Assembly: GCF_039536765.1 (NCBI RefSeq) | Contig: NZ_BAAAZF010000001.1 | Location: 1,860,001-1,924,000, forward strand | Direction: 5' to 3' | Length of the DNA stretch: 64,000 nt | Source of the DNA: Parerythrobacter jejuensis | GTDB taxonomy: Bacteria > Pseudomonadota > Alphaproteobacteria > Sphingomonadales > Sphingomonadaceae | Shown: piece by piece, positions 43,570 through 52,757 of the stretch | How positions within the stretch are numbered: position 1 is the first letter of the stretch | How the letters are laid out: each line of letters opens with the position of its first letter | Notes under the pieces: model-generated | What the model saw: the letters and a program-made list of their open reading frames with translations, nothing else | Told to the model about the DNA's origin: nothing | The model's database searches: none | Made by a program: the position numbers and the translations under genes

Positions 43570-44013
43570 TCAGAACGGTTTGACGATCACCAGCACCACA
43601 ACCAGCACGGTCGCCAGGGCCGGCACTTCGTTGAACAGGCGCAGTTGTTTTTCGGACAAGGGCCGCTCGCCTCGCGCCATCTTCTTCGCTGTCGCGCTCA
43701 TATAGCCGTGATATCCGCTCAGGAGCACCACCAGCAACAATTTGGCGTGAAACCACCCTTGGGTATAAGCGCCCACAGCAGAGGCCAGAGCGAGCCCCAG
43801 AACCCAAACCAGGATGATACTGGGAATCAGGATGACCTTCGACAATGTCTGCGTGCGCGACGCCCACAAGGCCTCTTCATCTGATCCCGCAGCGGATGCA
43901 TGCATGTACACCATTTGCCGCGGCAGGATGAACAGGCCCGCCATCCAGAAGATGACGAATATGATATGGCCAGCTTTCAGCCAGAAATAGGTTGTTGCGA
44001 GAAATTCCTGCAT
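43570..44013 (-). CDS. hemJ: Protoporphyrinogen oxidase HemJ / CopD family membrane protein
   Basis: A 147-residue integral membrane protein with four predicted helices. HemJ converts protoporphyrinogen IX to protoporphyrin IX in organisms lacking HemG and HemY. Family features are FWLKAGHIIFVIFWMAGLFILP with a conserved His near residue 16, LPRQMVYMHA, WFHAKLLLVVLLSGYHGYM and RLFNEVPALATVLVVVLVIVKP. The HemJ call over a generic CopD-like protein is supported by adjacency to hemE and rho, an arrangement common in Alphaproteobacteria. I start at ATG 44013, just after an in-frame GTG. Confidence 0.88.
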   Translation of the reverse strand: MQEFLATTYFWLKAGHIIFVIFWMAGLFILPRQMVYMHASAAGSDEEALWASRTQTLSKVILIPSIILVWVLGLALASAVGAYTQGWFHAKLLLVVLLSGYHGYMSATAKKMARGERPLSEKQLRLFNEVPALATVLVVVLVIVKPF

Positions 44014-44035
44014 CACCCCGCCCTAGCGTGCTCGA

Positions 44036-45061
44036 TCAGCCCTGCCAATTGCGAACCGTCGCGACCAGGCGCTCGACATGTTCGATGGGCGTGTGTCGAT
44101 CGATGCCATGACCCAGATTGAAGACATGCGGTCTTCCTGCAAGACTGCGAAGAATATACTCCGCGCGTTCCACCATCGCATCACCACCTGCCAGAATCAG
44201 CAGCGGATCGAGATTGCCCTGGACTGGCATGTCTTCGGGAAGGACGGAATCTGCCCATCCGGGGTCGACCGTTTCATCCAGCGCAATCGCATCGACTCCA
44301 GTGCCTGCGACGTAATCTGGCAGCTTCGCGCCTGCACCTTTTGGGAATCCAATAATCGGCGTGTCCGGCCGGGCTGCCTTGAGAGCAGAGACGATCTTCG
44401 CGTTCGGCTTGATCACCCATTGCACAAACTGGTCTGGCGCGAGGCTGCCGGCCCAACTGTCAAACAATTGAACAGCTTCGGCACCGGCATCGATCTGGCC
44501 GATCAGATACTCGATGCTTGCATCGGTAATCGCATCGACAATGCCCTGCAATTTGGCTGTGTTCGTATAGGCCATGGAGCGGGCAGCGTGCTGGTCACGG
44601 CTTCCCTCCCCGGCGATCATGTATGTCGCGACGGTCCACGGGCTGCCGGCAAAGCCCAGCATGGTTGTGCTGTCATCGAGCTTCGCACGAACCTGCCGCA
44701 CGGTTTCATAAACCGGATCGAAACGGTGCTTTGCCAGTTCAAGATCGCTGAGTTCGGCATCAGCAAGCGGGGGTGAAAGATGTGGCCCTTCCCCGGCGAG
44801 GAATTGGAGATTCTGGCCAAGGGCATGCGGCACGATCAGGATGTCGGAAAACAGAATCGCCCCGTCAAAGCCGAACCGGCGCAAGGGCTGGATCGTCACT
44901 TCGCAGGCCGACGGACTGTCATAGACGAGATCGAGAAACCCCCCTTTTTCGGCACGCAATTCGCGATACTCGGGAAGATAGCGACCTGCCTGGCGCATAA
45001 GCCAAAGCGGGACATTCGGCCCGCGATTTCCGCGAAGTGTGTCGAGCAAAAGACCAGGCAT
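44036..45061 (-). CDS. hemE: Uroporphyrinogen decarboxylase HemE
   Basis: A 341-residue enzyme that decarboxylates uroporphyrinogen III to coproporphyrinogen III. Conserved elements are PLWLMRQAGRYLPEYRELR near residues 18-36, AILFSDILIVPHALGQ, GFAGSPWTVATYMI, LFDSWAGSLAPDQF and HVFNLGHGIDRHTPIEHV at the C-terminus. I start at MPGLLLDTLRGN (45061), the usual HemE N-terminus; the frame runs 50 codons further into the origin region but those residues are not HemE-like. hemE bounds the putative origin on its left. Confidence 0.95.
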   Translation of the reverse strand: MPGLLLDTLRGNRGPNVPLWLMRQAGRYLPEYRELRAEKGGFLDLVYDSPSACEVTIQPLRRFGFDGAILFSDILIVPHALGQNLQFLAGEGPHLSPPLADAELSDLELAKHRFDPVYETVRQVRAKLDDSTTMLGFAGSPWTVATYMIAGEGSRDQHAARSMAYTNTAKLQGIVDAITDASIEYLIGQIDAGAEAVQLFDSWAGSLAPDQFVQWVIKPNAKIVSALKAARPDTPIIGFPKGAGAKLPDYVAGTGVDAIALDETVDPGWADSVLPEDMPVQGNLDPLLILAGGDAMVERAEYILRSLAGRPHVFNLGHGIDRHTPIEHVERLVATVRNWQG

Positions 45062-45390
45062 CGAGAAGGGAATCCAATCAATAAATATATTTATAGAAAG
45101 ATGATGGAGTCTGTTGGCCCTGTGGAAACTGGGCACAAGCCGCGCCTGCCCGAATTCTCCCGCCAGGGCCAGCTTTTTCCGGCGCGCGAATCCGCATGAA
45201 CGCTGAGTCAAAACATACTTATGCGCACTATCCCCACACTGGTGAAAAGGTTCCAGCCTGTCTGCAAATGACCTTGCAAGAGTCGGGACAGTGGGGGTGG
45301 AATCCGGTCCCGAACTTGTCCGCTATCCTGTCCCGTGGTTTATGCCGCCCATTCTCCACAGGGCTCATCCCCACCAGTCGAGGCATGCTG
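45062..45390. other. oriC: Putative chromosomal origin of replication (oriC)
   Basis: A 329-bp gene-free gap between hemE (leftward) and the PPDK-regulator gene (rightward). In Caulobacter, Rickettsia and other Alphaproteobacteria the origin lies between hemE and RP001, and RP001 is the homologue of this PPDK-regulator gene. Visible here are an AT-rich stretch at 45078-45099 (AATAAATATATTTATA) suitable for unwinding, and DnaA-box-like 9-mers: GTTTCCACA (minus, 45121-45129), TTATGCGCA (45219), CTATCCCCA (45228), TTCTCCACA (45352, 8/9 to TTATCCACA) and TCATCCCCA (45365). Genes diverge from it on both sides and parABS is 8-12 kb away. Individual boxes are degenerate; the call rests mainly on gene context. 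Confidence 0.78.
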
Positions 45391-46227
45391 ATGAACCGTA
45401 TCCATCTCCATCTGTTGTCGGATTCCACCGGCGAAACCCTGGAGATGATTGCCAAGGCAGCCCTTGCCCAATTCGAGAATGCCGACGTGGTCCGGCATTT
45501 CTGGCCGATGGTCCGGTCCCAGCAACACCTTGAGCGCATTGTGCCCGAGCTTGCCAACAATCCCGGCCTTGTTCTCTACACGCTGGTCAATGTCTCCACG
45601 CGCGAGGCCCTGGAAGACCATTGCCGCAAATTGTCGCTCCCCGCTGTCGATGCACTTGATGAAGTGACCCACGCGCTGGAGCGTCAGTTGGGAGAGGAGG
45701 CACATGGCCGGCCTGGCCGACAACACCGGATGGATGATGCCTATTTCCAGCGCGTGGAGGCGATCCAGTACACGATTGCCCAGGATGACGGTGTTGGCGC
45801 AGAACATTGGGAAGAGGCCGATATTATCCTTGCGGGGGTCTCGCGGTCCTCCAAGACACCGACCAGCATCTATCTGGCCAACCGCGGCTACAAGGTGGCG
45901 AATATCCCACTGGTTGTAGAGAGCCCTCCCCCGGCGATCTTGTTCGAATTGAAGAAACCGATGGTAGTTGGCTTGACCACCGCGCCGGAGCGTCTTGTCC
46001 AGATCCGGCGCAACAGGTTGCTGACACTGAACGAGCAATCCGAGACATCCTATGTCGAAAAGGATCGTGTGACCGAGGAGGTCAAGTTCGCCCGGCGCAT
46101 GTTTGCCGACAACAATTGGCCAGTCATTGACGTGACGCGGCGCTCGATCGAGGAAACCGCAGCCGCGATCATTCGTTTACACAATGAACGCCATGCCCGC
46201 ATCAAGCCGGGGGAGAAGCCGATATGA
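45391..46227 (+). CDS. ppsR: Pyruvate, phosphate dikinase / PEP synthase regulatory protein (DUF299; RP001 homologue)
   Basis: A 278-residue bifunctional kinase/pyrophosphorylase that controls PPDK or PEP synthase by ADP-dependent phosphorylation of a threonine. The start [20 protein letters not shown] and the P-loop-like [20 protein letters not shown] near residue 147 are diagnostic. Later blocks are [18 protein letters not shown] and [17 protein letters not shown] start at ATG 45391 (ATG 45385 also possible); the longer frame to 45196 would cross the origin. It starts a rightward operon with maf, aroE and coaE, coupled by 4-bp overlaps. Confidence 0.93.
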   Translation: MNRIHLHLLSDSTGETLEMIAKAALAQFENADVVRHFWPMVRSQQHLERIVPELANNPGLVLYTLVNVSTREALEDHCRKLSLPAVDALDEVTHALERQLGEEAHGRPGRQHRMDDAYFQRVEAIQYTIAQDDGVGAEHWEEADIILAGVSRSSKTPTSIYLANRGYKVANIPLVVESPPPAILFELKKPMVVGLTTAPERLVQIRRNRLLTLNEQSETSYVEKDRVTEEVKFARRMFADNNWPVIDVTRRSIEETAAAIIRLHNERHARIKPGEKPI

Positions 46228-46814
46228 CCACTCTGATCCTCGCATCCAAAAGCGGCTCGCGTAGAGCAATGTTGGAGGCAGCTGGCGTCGCTTTTGAAGC
46301 AATTGCTGCCGATGTGGACGAACGCCAGCTGGAATCGGAGATGGCAGGAGCCGAACCAGCCGAAATCGCGCAGGCCCTGGCTGCCGCCAAAGCTGTTGCG
46401 GTCTCCGAGAAGGATCCTCATCGCTTGGTGCTGGGGAGTGATAGTCTGGTCGAAGTCGATGGCCAGAGGTTCGACAAGCCAAAAGACCGGGATCAGGCTG
46501 TCGAACACTTGCGCCTATTCTCGGGCAAGACGATGCGGCTGCATAGTGCCGCTGCACTGGCGGTCGACGGCCGGATCACATGGATCGATCACGGATTGGC
46601 AACGCTCAAGGTGCGGGACCTGTCAGAACAATTCATCGCAAGTTACCTTGATGCCGAGTGGCCCGAGGTCAGCGCCTGTGTCGGTGTTTTCAGGATCGAA
46701 GCCCGTGGTGTGCAATTGTTTGACCGGATTATCGGAGATCAGTTTACGGTTCTGGGCATGCCCTTGCTGTCCGTGCTTGGGGCGCTGCGTGAACGCGGTG
46801 TGCTTGCTGCATGA
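46224..46814 (+). CDS. maf: Maf family nucleoside triphosphate pyrophosphatase
   Basis: A 196-residue house-cleaning pyrophosphatase hydrolysing dTTP/UTP-like or modified nucleotides to monophosphates. The N-terminal motif [18 protein letters not shown] is the Maf signature, with the usual SPRR replaced by SGSRR. The metal-binding block [13 protein letters not shown] and [20 protein letters not shown] follow. It overlaps ppsR by 4 bp (ATGA) and aroE by 4 bp. YhdE versus YceF specificity is not decided. Confidence 0.9.
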   Translation: MTTLILASKSGSRRAMLEAAGVAFEAIAADVDERQLESEMAGAEPAEIAQALAAAKAVAVSEKDPHRLVLGSDSLVEVDGQRFDKPKDRDQAVEHLRLFSGKTMRLHSAAALAVDGRITWIDHGLATLKVRDLSEQFIASYLDAEWPEVSACVGVFRIEARGVQLFDRIIGDQFTVLGMPLLSVLGALRERGVLAA

Positions 46815-47668
46815 CAATGCCCTATGCCGAAGTCATTGGAGACCCGATTGCACAATCGAAGTCTCCCTTGATCCATGGCTTCTGGATCGCGAAGTTTGGG
46901 CTAACAGCTGACTACAAGGCCCGGCACGTCCTTGCTGGAGATCTCGAGACCTATCTGGACCAGCGCCGCACCGATCCTGACTGGCGCGGATGCAATGTCA
47001 CTATGCCGCACAAGCAGGCGATCCTGCCTTTGCTCGACCATCTGGACCCATTGGCCCGCCAGGTCGGTGCCGTGAATACTGTAGTGCGCAATCAAGACGG
47101 CTCATTGACTGGTTTCAATACTGATGTGGCCGGCTTTCTCGAGCCTCTCGCTTCCGATTTGCAAAACGACCATCTGTTTCGCATGGCCCGCATTCTTGGA
47201 ACCGGCGGAGCAGCACGCGCGATTGTTGTTGCCTTGGCAGATCGGGGTTTCACACTGGTCATTGCGGGTCGCGATCCGGCCAAGGCCGAGCGCTTGTTGG
47301 AAGAGCTGGCGCCCCGCGGGGAAAGCTTCACGCCGCCGCTCAGTCATTTTGCCAAAGCAACCGACTTTGCCTTCGATGACCGCGAAGGATGTTATGATCT
47401 GGTCGTTAATGCGTCTCCCTTGGGCATGACGGGCCAGCCGGACTTGCCCTTTGATGTGTCCCACGCTCCACCTGGTTCCATCATCTATGACATCGTTACG
47501 TCCCCGGCGCAGACTCCATTGCTCAGGGACGCGCAGGCGAACGGATTCGACACCATAGACGGCTTGTCGATGCTGATCGGGCAAGCGCGCGAAGCTTTTC
47601 GGCTGTTCTTTCATGAGACTGCGCCGGGCGAGTGGGACGACGAATTGCGGGGACTATTGCTAGCATGA
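46811..47668 (+). CDS. aroE: Shikimate dehydrogenase (NADP+)
   Basis: A 285-residue enzyme reducing 3-dehydroshikimate to shikimate in aromatic amino acid synthesis. The substrate site shows [20 protein letters not shown] and [16 protein letters not shown] with the catalytic lysine; the NADP-binding loop is [14 protein letters not shown] near residue 135 and the dinucleotide discriminator is [10 protein letters not shown]. The C-terminal block is [17 protein letters not shown]. It is coupled to maf upstream and coaE downstream by 4-bp overlaps. Confidence 0.93.
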   Translation: MTMPYAEVIGDPIAQSKSPLIHGFWIAKFGLTADYKARHVLAGDLETYLDQRRTDPDWRGCNVTMPHKQAILPLLDHLDPLARQVGAVNTVVRNQDGSLTGFNTDVAGFLEPLASDLQNDHLFRMARILGTGGAARAIVVALADRGFTLVIAGRDPAKAERLLEELAPRGESFTPPLSHFAKATDFAFDDREGCYDLVVNASPLGMTGQPDLPFDVSHAPPGSIIYDIVTSPAQTPLLRDAQANGFDTIDGLSMLIGQAREAFRLFFHETAPGEWDDELRGLLLA

Positions 47669-48270
47669 AGAAACCGACCATTGTCGGCCTCACCGGCTCT
47701 ATCGGAATGGGAAAATCGACTGTCGCAGACATGTTCGAACGTGCCGGCGTCCCGGTGTTCGATGCTGATGCAGAGGTTCGCAGGCTTCAGGGCCCGGATG
47801 GAGAGTTGATACCTGCCATCGAACAGGCGTTTCCTGGGTCGACTGGCCCGACTGGGGTACTGCGCGAACGATTGGGCGAACTCGTCTTTGCGGATTCGGA
47901 TGCCCTGGCCCGTCTCGAGGCAATCATACACCCGGTCGTCGGGCGCAATCGGACTGCTTTTCTGGCCGAACATGCCGACAAGCCTTTGCTGGTGTTCGAT
48001 ATTCCGCTGCTGTTCGAGAAGGGCGGTCACGAGGCTGTTGATTATGTCGTGGTTGTGTCTGCCCCGGCAGAAGCGCAGCGTGAGCGAGTGCTCGCCAGGC
48101 CGGGCATGACACCGGAGAAGTTCGAGCATATCCTCTCGCTCCAGGTCCCTGACGCAGAAAAGCGCGCCAAGGCCGACTACATTATCGATACCGGACAATC
48201 GCTGAAGGATACCGAGCAGGCAGTAGCTGCGCTGGTCGAGAAATTGATACTGGAACGCGTGTCAGACTGA
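47665..48270 (+). CDS. coaE: Dephospho-CoA kinase
   Basis: A 201-residue kinase catalysing the last step of coenzyme A synthesis. The P-loop GLTGSIGMGKSTVADMF is at residues 7-23; FDADAEVRRLQ, HPVVGRNR and VFDIPLLFEKGG are the CoA-domain motifs. ATG at 47665 overlaps the aroE stop (ATGA); the frame open to 47632 is disregarded. Position next to dnaQ near the origin is standard in Alphaproteobacteria. Confidence 0.94.
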   Translation: MKKPTIVGLTGSIGMGKSTVADMFERAGVPVFDADAEVRRLQGPDGELIPAIEQAFPGSTGPTGVLRERLGELVFADSDALARLEAIIHPVVGRNRTAFLAEHADKPLLVFDIPLLFEKGGHEAVDYVVVVSAPAEAQRERVLARPGMTPEKFEHILSLQVPDAEKRAKADYIIDTGQSLKDTEQAVAALVEKLILERVSD

Positions 48271-48315
48271 TTCGCACCCTTGCGCAGCCGCGATCATGGG
48301 CCGATAGTGTCTCCA

Positions 48316-49005
48316 ATGCGTGAAATTGTGTTCGATACGGAAACCACCGGCCTAGATCCCAAGACGGGAGACCGGATGGTTGAAATCGGCTGCGTGGAAA
48401 TGGTCAACCGGGTTGAAACCGGTGCTACCTTCCATGCCTATTACAATCCCGAGCGCGACATGCCTGCCGGTGCCGAAGCAGTACACGGCTTGTCCGAAGT
48501 GTTCCTGTCCGACAAACCCCTCTTCCGCGATGGCGCGCAAGACTTGCTGGATTTCATCGGCGATGCTCCGCTTGTCGCCCACAATGCCGGGTTCGATTTC
48601 GGCTTTCTCAACACCGAGCTCGAGTTGTGCGGGCTGGAACCAGTCAGTCTCGAACGGATGATCGATACGGTTGCCATAGCGCGCAAGAAACATCCTGGAG
48701 CGAAAGTTTCTCTTGATGCCTTGTGCAGCCGGTATGGAGTCGACCGAAGCCACCGGGTCAAGCATGGCGCGCTGCTGGATGCCGAGCTCCTGGCCCAGGT
48801 CTATGTCGAGCTGACGGGTGGCCGACAGATTGGCTTGACCCTTGATGCTGACCGACCCGTTGCGGATGTGACCCCGACGGCGAAAGCTATGCCAGCGACT
48901 GAGCGGAAATTTCGCGAGCCGCGCCAGCATATGGCGAGCGCGGACGAAATTGCGCGCCACAAGACTTTTCTTGAGGGGATAGAGTCACCACTTTGGAATG
49001 CATAG
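48316..49005 (+). CDS. dnaQ: DNA polymerase III subunit epsilon (3'-5' proofreading exonuclease)
   Basis: A 229-residue DnaQ-type exonuclease that proofreads for the replicative polymerase. ExoI is [13 protein letters not shown] at the N-terminus, ExoII is [17 protein letters not shown] near residue 92, and ExoIII is [18 protein letters not shown] with the catalytic His and Asp. The C-terminal segment of about 45 residues is the flexible, polymerase-binding part. ATG at 48316 (MREIVFDTE) is chosen over the 48280 frame start. It lies 45 bp after coaE. Confidence 0.93.
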   Translation: MREIVFDTETTGLDPKTGDRMVEIGCVEMVNRVETGATFHAYYNPERDMPAGAEAVHGLSEVFLSDKPLFRDGAQDLLDFIGDAPLVAHNAGFDFGFLNTELELCGLEPVSLERMIDTVAIARKKHPGAKVSLDALCSRYGVDRSHRVKHGALLDAELLAQVYVELTGGRQIGLTLDADRPVADVTPTAKAMPATERKFREPRQHMASADEIARHKTFLEGIESPLWNA

Positions 49006-49057
49006 CTTCCCCATCAGGGTGGCTGCGACGAGTTGATATATAAGGAGAATGGCGACG

Positions 49058-49627
49058 ATGGATATTCGTGTTTCAGGCCACCAGGTGGAAACCGGCTCAG
49101 CTCTGCAGGATCACGCTTCAGACCGACTCAATACCATCGTTGAGAAATACTTCAATCGAGCGATTTCTTCGCATGTTACTTTCGGCAAAGCGCCGGCCGG
49201 TGCGTTTGCCTGCGATATCGTCACCCATGTGATGCAAGGCCTTGTCCTGAAAGCTCATGGCGAAGCGCATGATGCGCATCTGGCACTCGATAATGCGGCC
49301 GAGAAGATCGACAAGCAATTGCGCCGATACAAGCGCCGCTTGAACGACCGGCATGAACAGACGGCCCACGCCCAGCGTGAGGAAGAGGCGGCCTATACGA
49401 TTTTCGCGTCAGAGCCCGACGATATTGAAGAGCTGGAATCAGCAGATGCGCCGCCAGTGGTTGCCGAAACAAAAGTGGATATTCCCGAGGCTTCGGTGGC
49501 CGATGCTGTCATGATGCTAGACCTGCGCGACACAAACGCAATGTTCTTCAAAAATGCTGGAACCGGCAGGCATAATATGGTGTATCGCCGCGGTGACGGA
49601 TCGATCGGTTGGGTCGAACCACACTGA
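49058..49627 (+). CDS. hpf: Ribosome hibernation-promoting factor, long form (HPF/RaiA)
   Basis: A 189-residue long-type HPF that dimerises 70S ribosomes into inactive 100S particles in stationary phase. The N-terminal S30AE domain (MDIRVSGHQVETGSALQDH ... DKQLRRYKRRLND) covers about 1-105, then an acidic linker, and the C-terminal dimerisation domain ends NMVYRRGDGSIGWVEPH. AAGGAG is only one base from ATG 49049 but ten from ATG 49058, so I use the latter. It is paired with ptsN downstream, as in many proteobacteria, without rpoN here. Confidence 0.92.
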   Translation: MDIRVSGHQVETGSALQDHASDRLNTIVEKYFNRAISSHVTFGKAPAGAFACDIVTHVMQGLVLKAHGEAHDAHLALDNAAEKIDKQLRRYKRRLNDRHEQTAHAQREEEAAYTIFASEPDDIEELESADAPPVVAETKVDIPEASVADAVMMLDLRDTNAMFFKNAGTGRHNMVYRRGDGSIGWVEPH

Positions 49628-49732
49628 GATGGGGGGATTTCAATCTCCCTAATGCTCCACCGGTATCCCCCGCGCGGCGCAGCATAGGCGACCCGCAAAT
49701 CAACTGAGACTCTGAAAGCGACGATACGCGTT

Positions 49733-50194
49733 ATGAATGCCCTGTTTCGTTTCCCCCCGGAAGCCGTGACCAGTGTTGCAGCTACCGACAAGACGGCAAT
49801 TCTGTCGTTGTTGGCGGAGCATTTTGCCGAGGTCTACACTCTTGATGCTGTGGAAGTGCTTGATGCTCTGGAAGAGCGGGAAAAGCTTGGCAGCACCGGT
49901 TTCGGGCGCGGTGTTGCGATCCCCCATGCGAGATTGGACACTATCAATCGTCCACTAGCAGTACTGCTCCGGCTCGATCAGGCATGCGAATTCGGTTCTG
50001 CCGACGGGATGCCTGTCGATCTCGTGTTCGGCCTGCTTTCTCCAAGCCAGTCGGGCGCGACTCATTTGCATGCGCTGGCGGCAATATCCCGTCTCGTTCG
50101 AAACGAGGATACCCACCGTCAATTGGCCGAAGCCCCGGATGGCGAGGCGCTCTACGCGCTCATCACCAATGCGGTAGACCGTGACGCAGCCTGA
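49733..50194 (+). CDS. ptsN: PTS IIA-like nitrogen regulatory protein PtsN
   Basis: A 153-residue EIIA(Ntr)-type protein of the nitrogen phosphotransferase system, a regulator rather than a sugar transporter. The phosphorylated histidine lies in GVAIPHARLDT near residue 65; LGSTGFGRGVAIPH and VDLVFGLLSPSQSGATHLHAL are family blocks. It follows hpf by 105 bp. The thioesterase gene overlaps its end by 14 bp. The other Ntr-PTS components are not in the window. Confidence 0.92.
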   Translation: MNALFRFPPEAVTSVAATDKTAILSLLAEHFAEVYTLDAVEVLDALEEREKLGSTGFGRGVAIPHARLDTINRPLAVLLRLDQACEFGSADGMPVDLVFGLLSPSQSGATHLHALAAISRLVRNEDTHRQLAEAPDGEALYALITNAVDRDAA

Positions 50195-50651
50195 GGAAGG
50201 AACTCCTGGAGCCAATCTCCATTTCAGGGCGCTCGAGCGGCTCTATGCCTCGGCCCCGGTCAACCACTTGTTCCAATCCGATCTCACGATCGAAGAAGAG
50301 GGCCGCTCGCGTCTCGTTTTCCAGGTGACAGAGCAGTCCTATCACGCTGCAGGCGCAGCCCACGGCACGATCTATTTCAAAATGCTGGATGATGCCGCCT
50401 TTTACGCGGCCAACACCTTGGTCACGGACCGGTTCCTTTTGACGACATCGTTCAACCTGCATTTTACTAAGCCGGTCAAAGTGGGCGAGGTGGTGGCCGA
50501 AGGGCGCTGGGTCAGCGGCCGCCGCCGCGTTTTCGTCGCTGAATCGCGCTTGATCGATGCCGAAGGGGATGAAATCGGGCGTGGAACAGGCACCTTTATG
50601 CGATCGCACATCGCCCTGTCTGGGCTGGATGGATATGCCCCGGGCGGCTGA
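50181..50651 (+). CDS. PaaI family (hotdog-fold) thioesterase
   Basis: A 156-residue hotdog-fold protein that probably hydrolyses an acyl- or aryl-CoA thioester. The characteristic segment YHAAGAAHGTIYFKMLDDAAF holds the helix and catalytic Asp region, followed by TTSFNLHFTKPVKVGEVVAEG. The GTG start at 50181 lies within ptsN, giving a 14-bp overlap, and DUF1491 begins 2 bp after its stop, so ptsN, this gene and DUF1491 form one unit. Substrate unknown. Confidence 0.87.
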   Translation: MTQPEEGTPGANLHFRALERLYASAPVNHLFQSDLTIEEEGRSRLVFQVTEQSYHAAGAAHGTIYFKMLDDAAFYAANTLVTDRFLLTTSFNLHFTKPVKVGEVVAEGRWVSGRRRVFVAESRLIDAEGDEIGRGTGTFMRSHIALSGLDGYAPGG

Positions 50652-50653
50652 CC

Positions 50654-50992
50654 ATGGCTGATTCGCGTCTCCCCGCCCATCTCGAAATCGCTGCATTTCT
50701 ACGACTAATCGAAGCCCAGGGAGGCTTTGGAACGGTCCTTGCCAAAGGTGAGCGCGACGCTGGCACCGTCTTGCTGGTTACGACAGAAAATGGCCAGAAT
50801 GCGCAACTTTACGAAAGAATGCCTCAACTCGACGGAACCCGTGCATGGGCACTATCTAGGGTTCAAGAGCCTGATAAATCAGAAGAATTTTCCGAGTATT
50901 TGGCCCGCAGGGCGCGCCAGGATAGTGACGTCTGGATTCTCGAGGCGGACGTCGCAGACGGGCAACGGTTCATCGAATCCCTGCCCCGATAA
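50654..50992 (+). CDS. DUF1491 family protein
   Basis: A 112-residue protein matching DUF1491, found mainly in Alphaproteobacteria and without known function. Visible blocks are LPAHLEIAAFLRLIEAQGGF, GERDAGTVLLVTTENG and EYLARRARQDSDVWILEADV. The predicted fold is alpha/beta with no membrane segment. ATG is 2 bp after the thioesterase stop. The next 204 bp contain no gene that I can support. Confidence 0.85.
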   Translation: MADSRLPAHLEIAAFLRLIEAQGGFGTVLAKGERDAGTVLLVTTENGQNAQLYERMPQLDGTRAWALSRVQEPDKSEEFSEYLARRARQDSDVWILEADVADGQRFIESLPR

Positions 50993-51196
50993 GTTGACTT
51001 AAACGTCAACCTGCCTATTTGGCCCTCAACTTCCAGACGCGCAGGCGGCCAGGGCAACAATGAGGTTGTTTGGCTAGCACGCAGACGGGGGGCGGCCGGC
51101 AGGCTTCAAAAGAACCACTCTCTCCACATCGCAAATAACGCGAAACAGGTTCCAGCCTGCGTCTTGGCGCGCTCACCGCCGTAAGTAAAAGATCAC

Positions 51197-51847
51197 ATGA
51201 GTCGTAAGACACACAAAGCCAGCGTCGTGGCAATTGCTGCTATGCTCGGCCTTATCGTTGCCAGCGCCGAGACATCGGGTGCAAATGCCCAGCAGGGCGA
51301 CATGGCTACGATACCCGACCAGCCCATGGTCGAAGAAACCGTTCCGGTGTTTGTTTCGGAAGAAGTCGTGCAAACGGTTCCCGAAACGCCAGCAGAGCCC
51401 GAGGCGAAAGCCGATCAGCCTGTTTCCGCCAATTCGCTGCGCAGCCTTATTGCGCAGGTCGACGCGCCGCAGGATCTCTCGCGCCAGATGGAATGCCTTG
51501 CTGGCACCGTCTATTTCGAATCGCGCGGCGAACCGATCCATGGTCAGTTGGCTGTGGCGCAGGTTGTCATCAACCGGGCCGAATCCAATGCTTTCCCGTC
51601 GGACTATTGCGGCGTTGTCTATCAGCGTTCGCAATTCTCGTTCGTAAAGAATGGCACGATGCCACGCATCAAGCGCGGATCGGCTGCGTGGGTTCGCGCG
51701 AAGAAGATCGCGAAGATTGCGCATGAAGGCCTGTGGGAAAGCGAAGCGCAAGATTCGCTCTATTTTCACGCGAATTATGTGAAGCCGCGCTGGAGCTACC
51801 GCAAACAGCGCCGCGCCAGCATCAACACGCACATTTTCTACCGTTAA
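51197..51847 (+). CDS. SleB/CwlJ-type cell wall hydrolase (Hydrolase_2)
   Basis: A 216-residue secreted cell-wall hydrolase. The signal peptide ends at GANAQQ (about residue 32), followed by a Pro/Glu-rich linker and a SleB-like catalytic domain from about residue 95: CLAGTVYFESRGEPIHGQLA with the catalytic glutamate, then VVINRAESNAFPSDYCGVVY and QFSFVKNG. In bacilli such enzymes open spore cortex; in Alphaproteobacteria they are general lytic enzymes. The C-terminal tail is basic (RWSYRKQRRAS). A strong terminator follows. Confidence 0.88.
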   Translation: MSRKTHKASVVAIAAMLGLIVASAETSGANAQQGDMATIPDQPMVEETVPVFVSEEVVQTVPETPAEPEAKADQPVSANSLRSLIAQVDAPQDLSRQMECLAGTVYFESRGEPIHGQLAVAQVVINRAESNAFPSDYCGVVYQRSQFSFVKNGTMPRIKRGSAAWVRAKKIAKIAHEGLWESEAQDSLYFHANYVKPRWSYRKQRRASINTHIFYR

Positions 51848-51872
51848 GCCCGCCCTTCGGTGGGTCGCAGGG

Positions 51873-51902
51873 GGCCTCTTCGTGCTGCGGCGCGGAGGGG
51901 CC
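51873..51902 (+). terminator. Rho-independent terminator after the cell wall hydrolase gene
   Basis: A 10-bp stem (GGCCTCTTCG / CGGAGGGGCC, with G-U pairs) and a 10-base loop are followed by TTCTTT. It sits 4 bp from the stop of the convergent exonuclease III gene and could act on both. Confidence 0.75.
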
Positions 51903-51906
51903 TTCT

Positions 51907-52692
51907 TTATGTGCCGGTGATTTCAACCCAAACGGGTGCGTGATCGCTGGCTTTTTCGCGCCCGCGATATTCCTTATCGACGCCGGCGGAAACCAGCCTG
52001 TCGGCCAATTCGGGCGACAATAGGCAATGATCGATCCGGAAGCCGTGATCGCGCTGCCATGCGCCGCGCTGGTAATCCCAATAGGTCCACACTCCCCCTC
52101 GCGGATTGAGCGTGTCGAGAGCATCAGTCCATCCATCACCGAGCAATCGCCGGTATGCATCGCGCGATTCCGGTTGGGTCAGCGCATCATCGGCCATCGC
52201 GCGGACAGAGAATGTGTCTTTGGCCTCGGGAATGACATTGAAATCGCCAAGCACGATCGTCGGCCGTTCCAATTGCCACAATTCCCGCATCCGCGCTTGC
52301 AGCCGGCGCATCCATGCCAGCTTGTAATCGAATTTGGGCCCTGGCTGTGGGTTGCCGTTGGGCAAATAGAGGCAGGCGATCCGCACACCGTTAACCTCAG
52401 CCTCGAGGTAGCGGGATTGGGGGTCTTCCTCGTCACCAGGCAGCAGTGGCAAACCACGCTGCGTCTCCTCCGGCTTCACCCCATCCGCAAGAATGGCGAC
52501 ACCGTTGAAGCTTTTCTGCCCGTGCCAGATCGCATGATAGCCGATCTTTTCGAATGCTTCGGCAGGAAACCCTTCGTCCTGGCTCTTGATCTCTTGCAGA
52601 CATGCCACCGCAGGCCGGGTCTCTTCCAGCCATTCCAGCAAGCGCGGCAGGCGCGCCTTGATTCCGTTGATGTTGAATGTTGCGATACGCAT
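51907..52692 (-). CDS. xth: Exodeoxyribonuclease III (AP endonuclease)
   Basis: A 261-residue Mg-dependent AP endonuclease / 3'-5' exonuclease for base-excision repair. Signature elements are MRIATFNINGIKARLPRLLE with the metal-binding Asn, CLQEIKSQDEGFP with the metal-binding Glu, VLGDFNVIPEAKDT with catalytic Asp/Asn, and the C-terminal RIDHCLLSPELADR and KASDHAPVWVEI with the catalytic His. The length is normal. It is separated from erpA by 65 bp. Confidence 0.93.
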   Translation of the reverse strand: MRIATFNINGIKARLPRLLEWLEETRPAVACLQEIKSQDEGFPAEAFEKIGYHAIWHGQKSFNGVAILADGVKPEETQRGLPLLPGDEEDPQSRYLEAEVNGVRIACLYLPNGNPQPGPKFDYKLAWMRRLQARMRELWQLERPTIVLGDFNVIPEAKDTFSVRAMADDALTQPESRDAYRRLLGDGWTDALDTLNPRGGVWTYWDYQRGAWQRDHGFRIDHCLLSPELADRLVSAGVDKEYRGREKASDHAPVWVEITGT

Positions 52693-52757
52693 GGCGTGAT
52701 CTGTGCCTGATCTGAGGGCGCGCGTCTAACCCAAAGCGCCCGAACCCGCCACCCGGT

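Noticed and set aside
45062-45211. Upstream extension of hemE into the origin
   Set aside because: The extra 50 residues are not HemE-like and the usual N-terminus starts at 45061.
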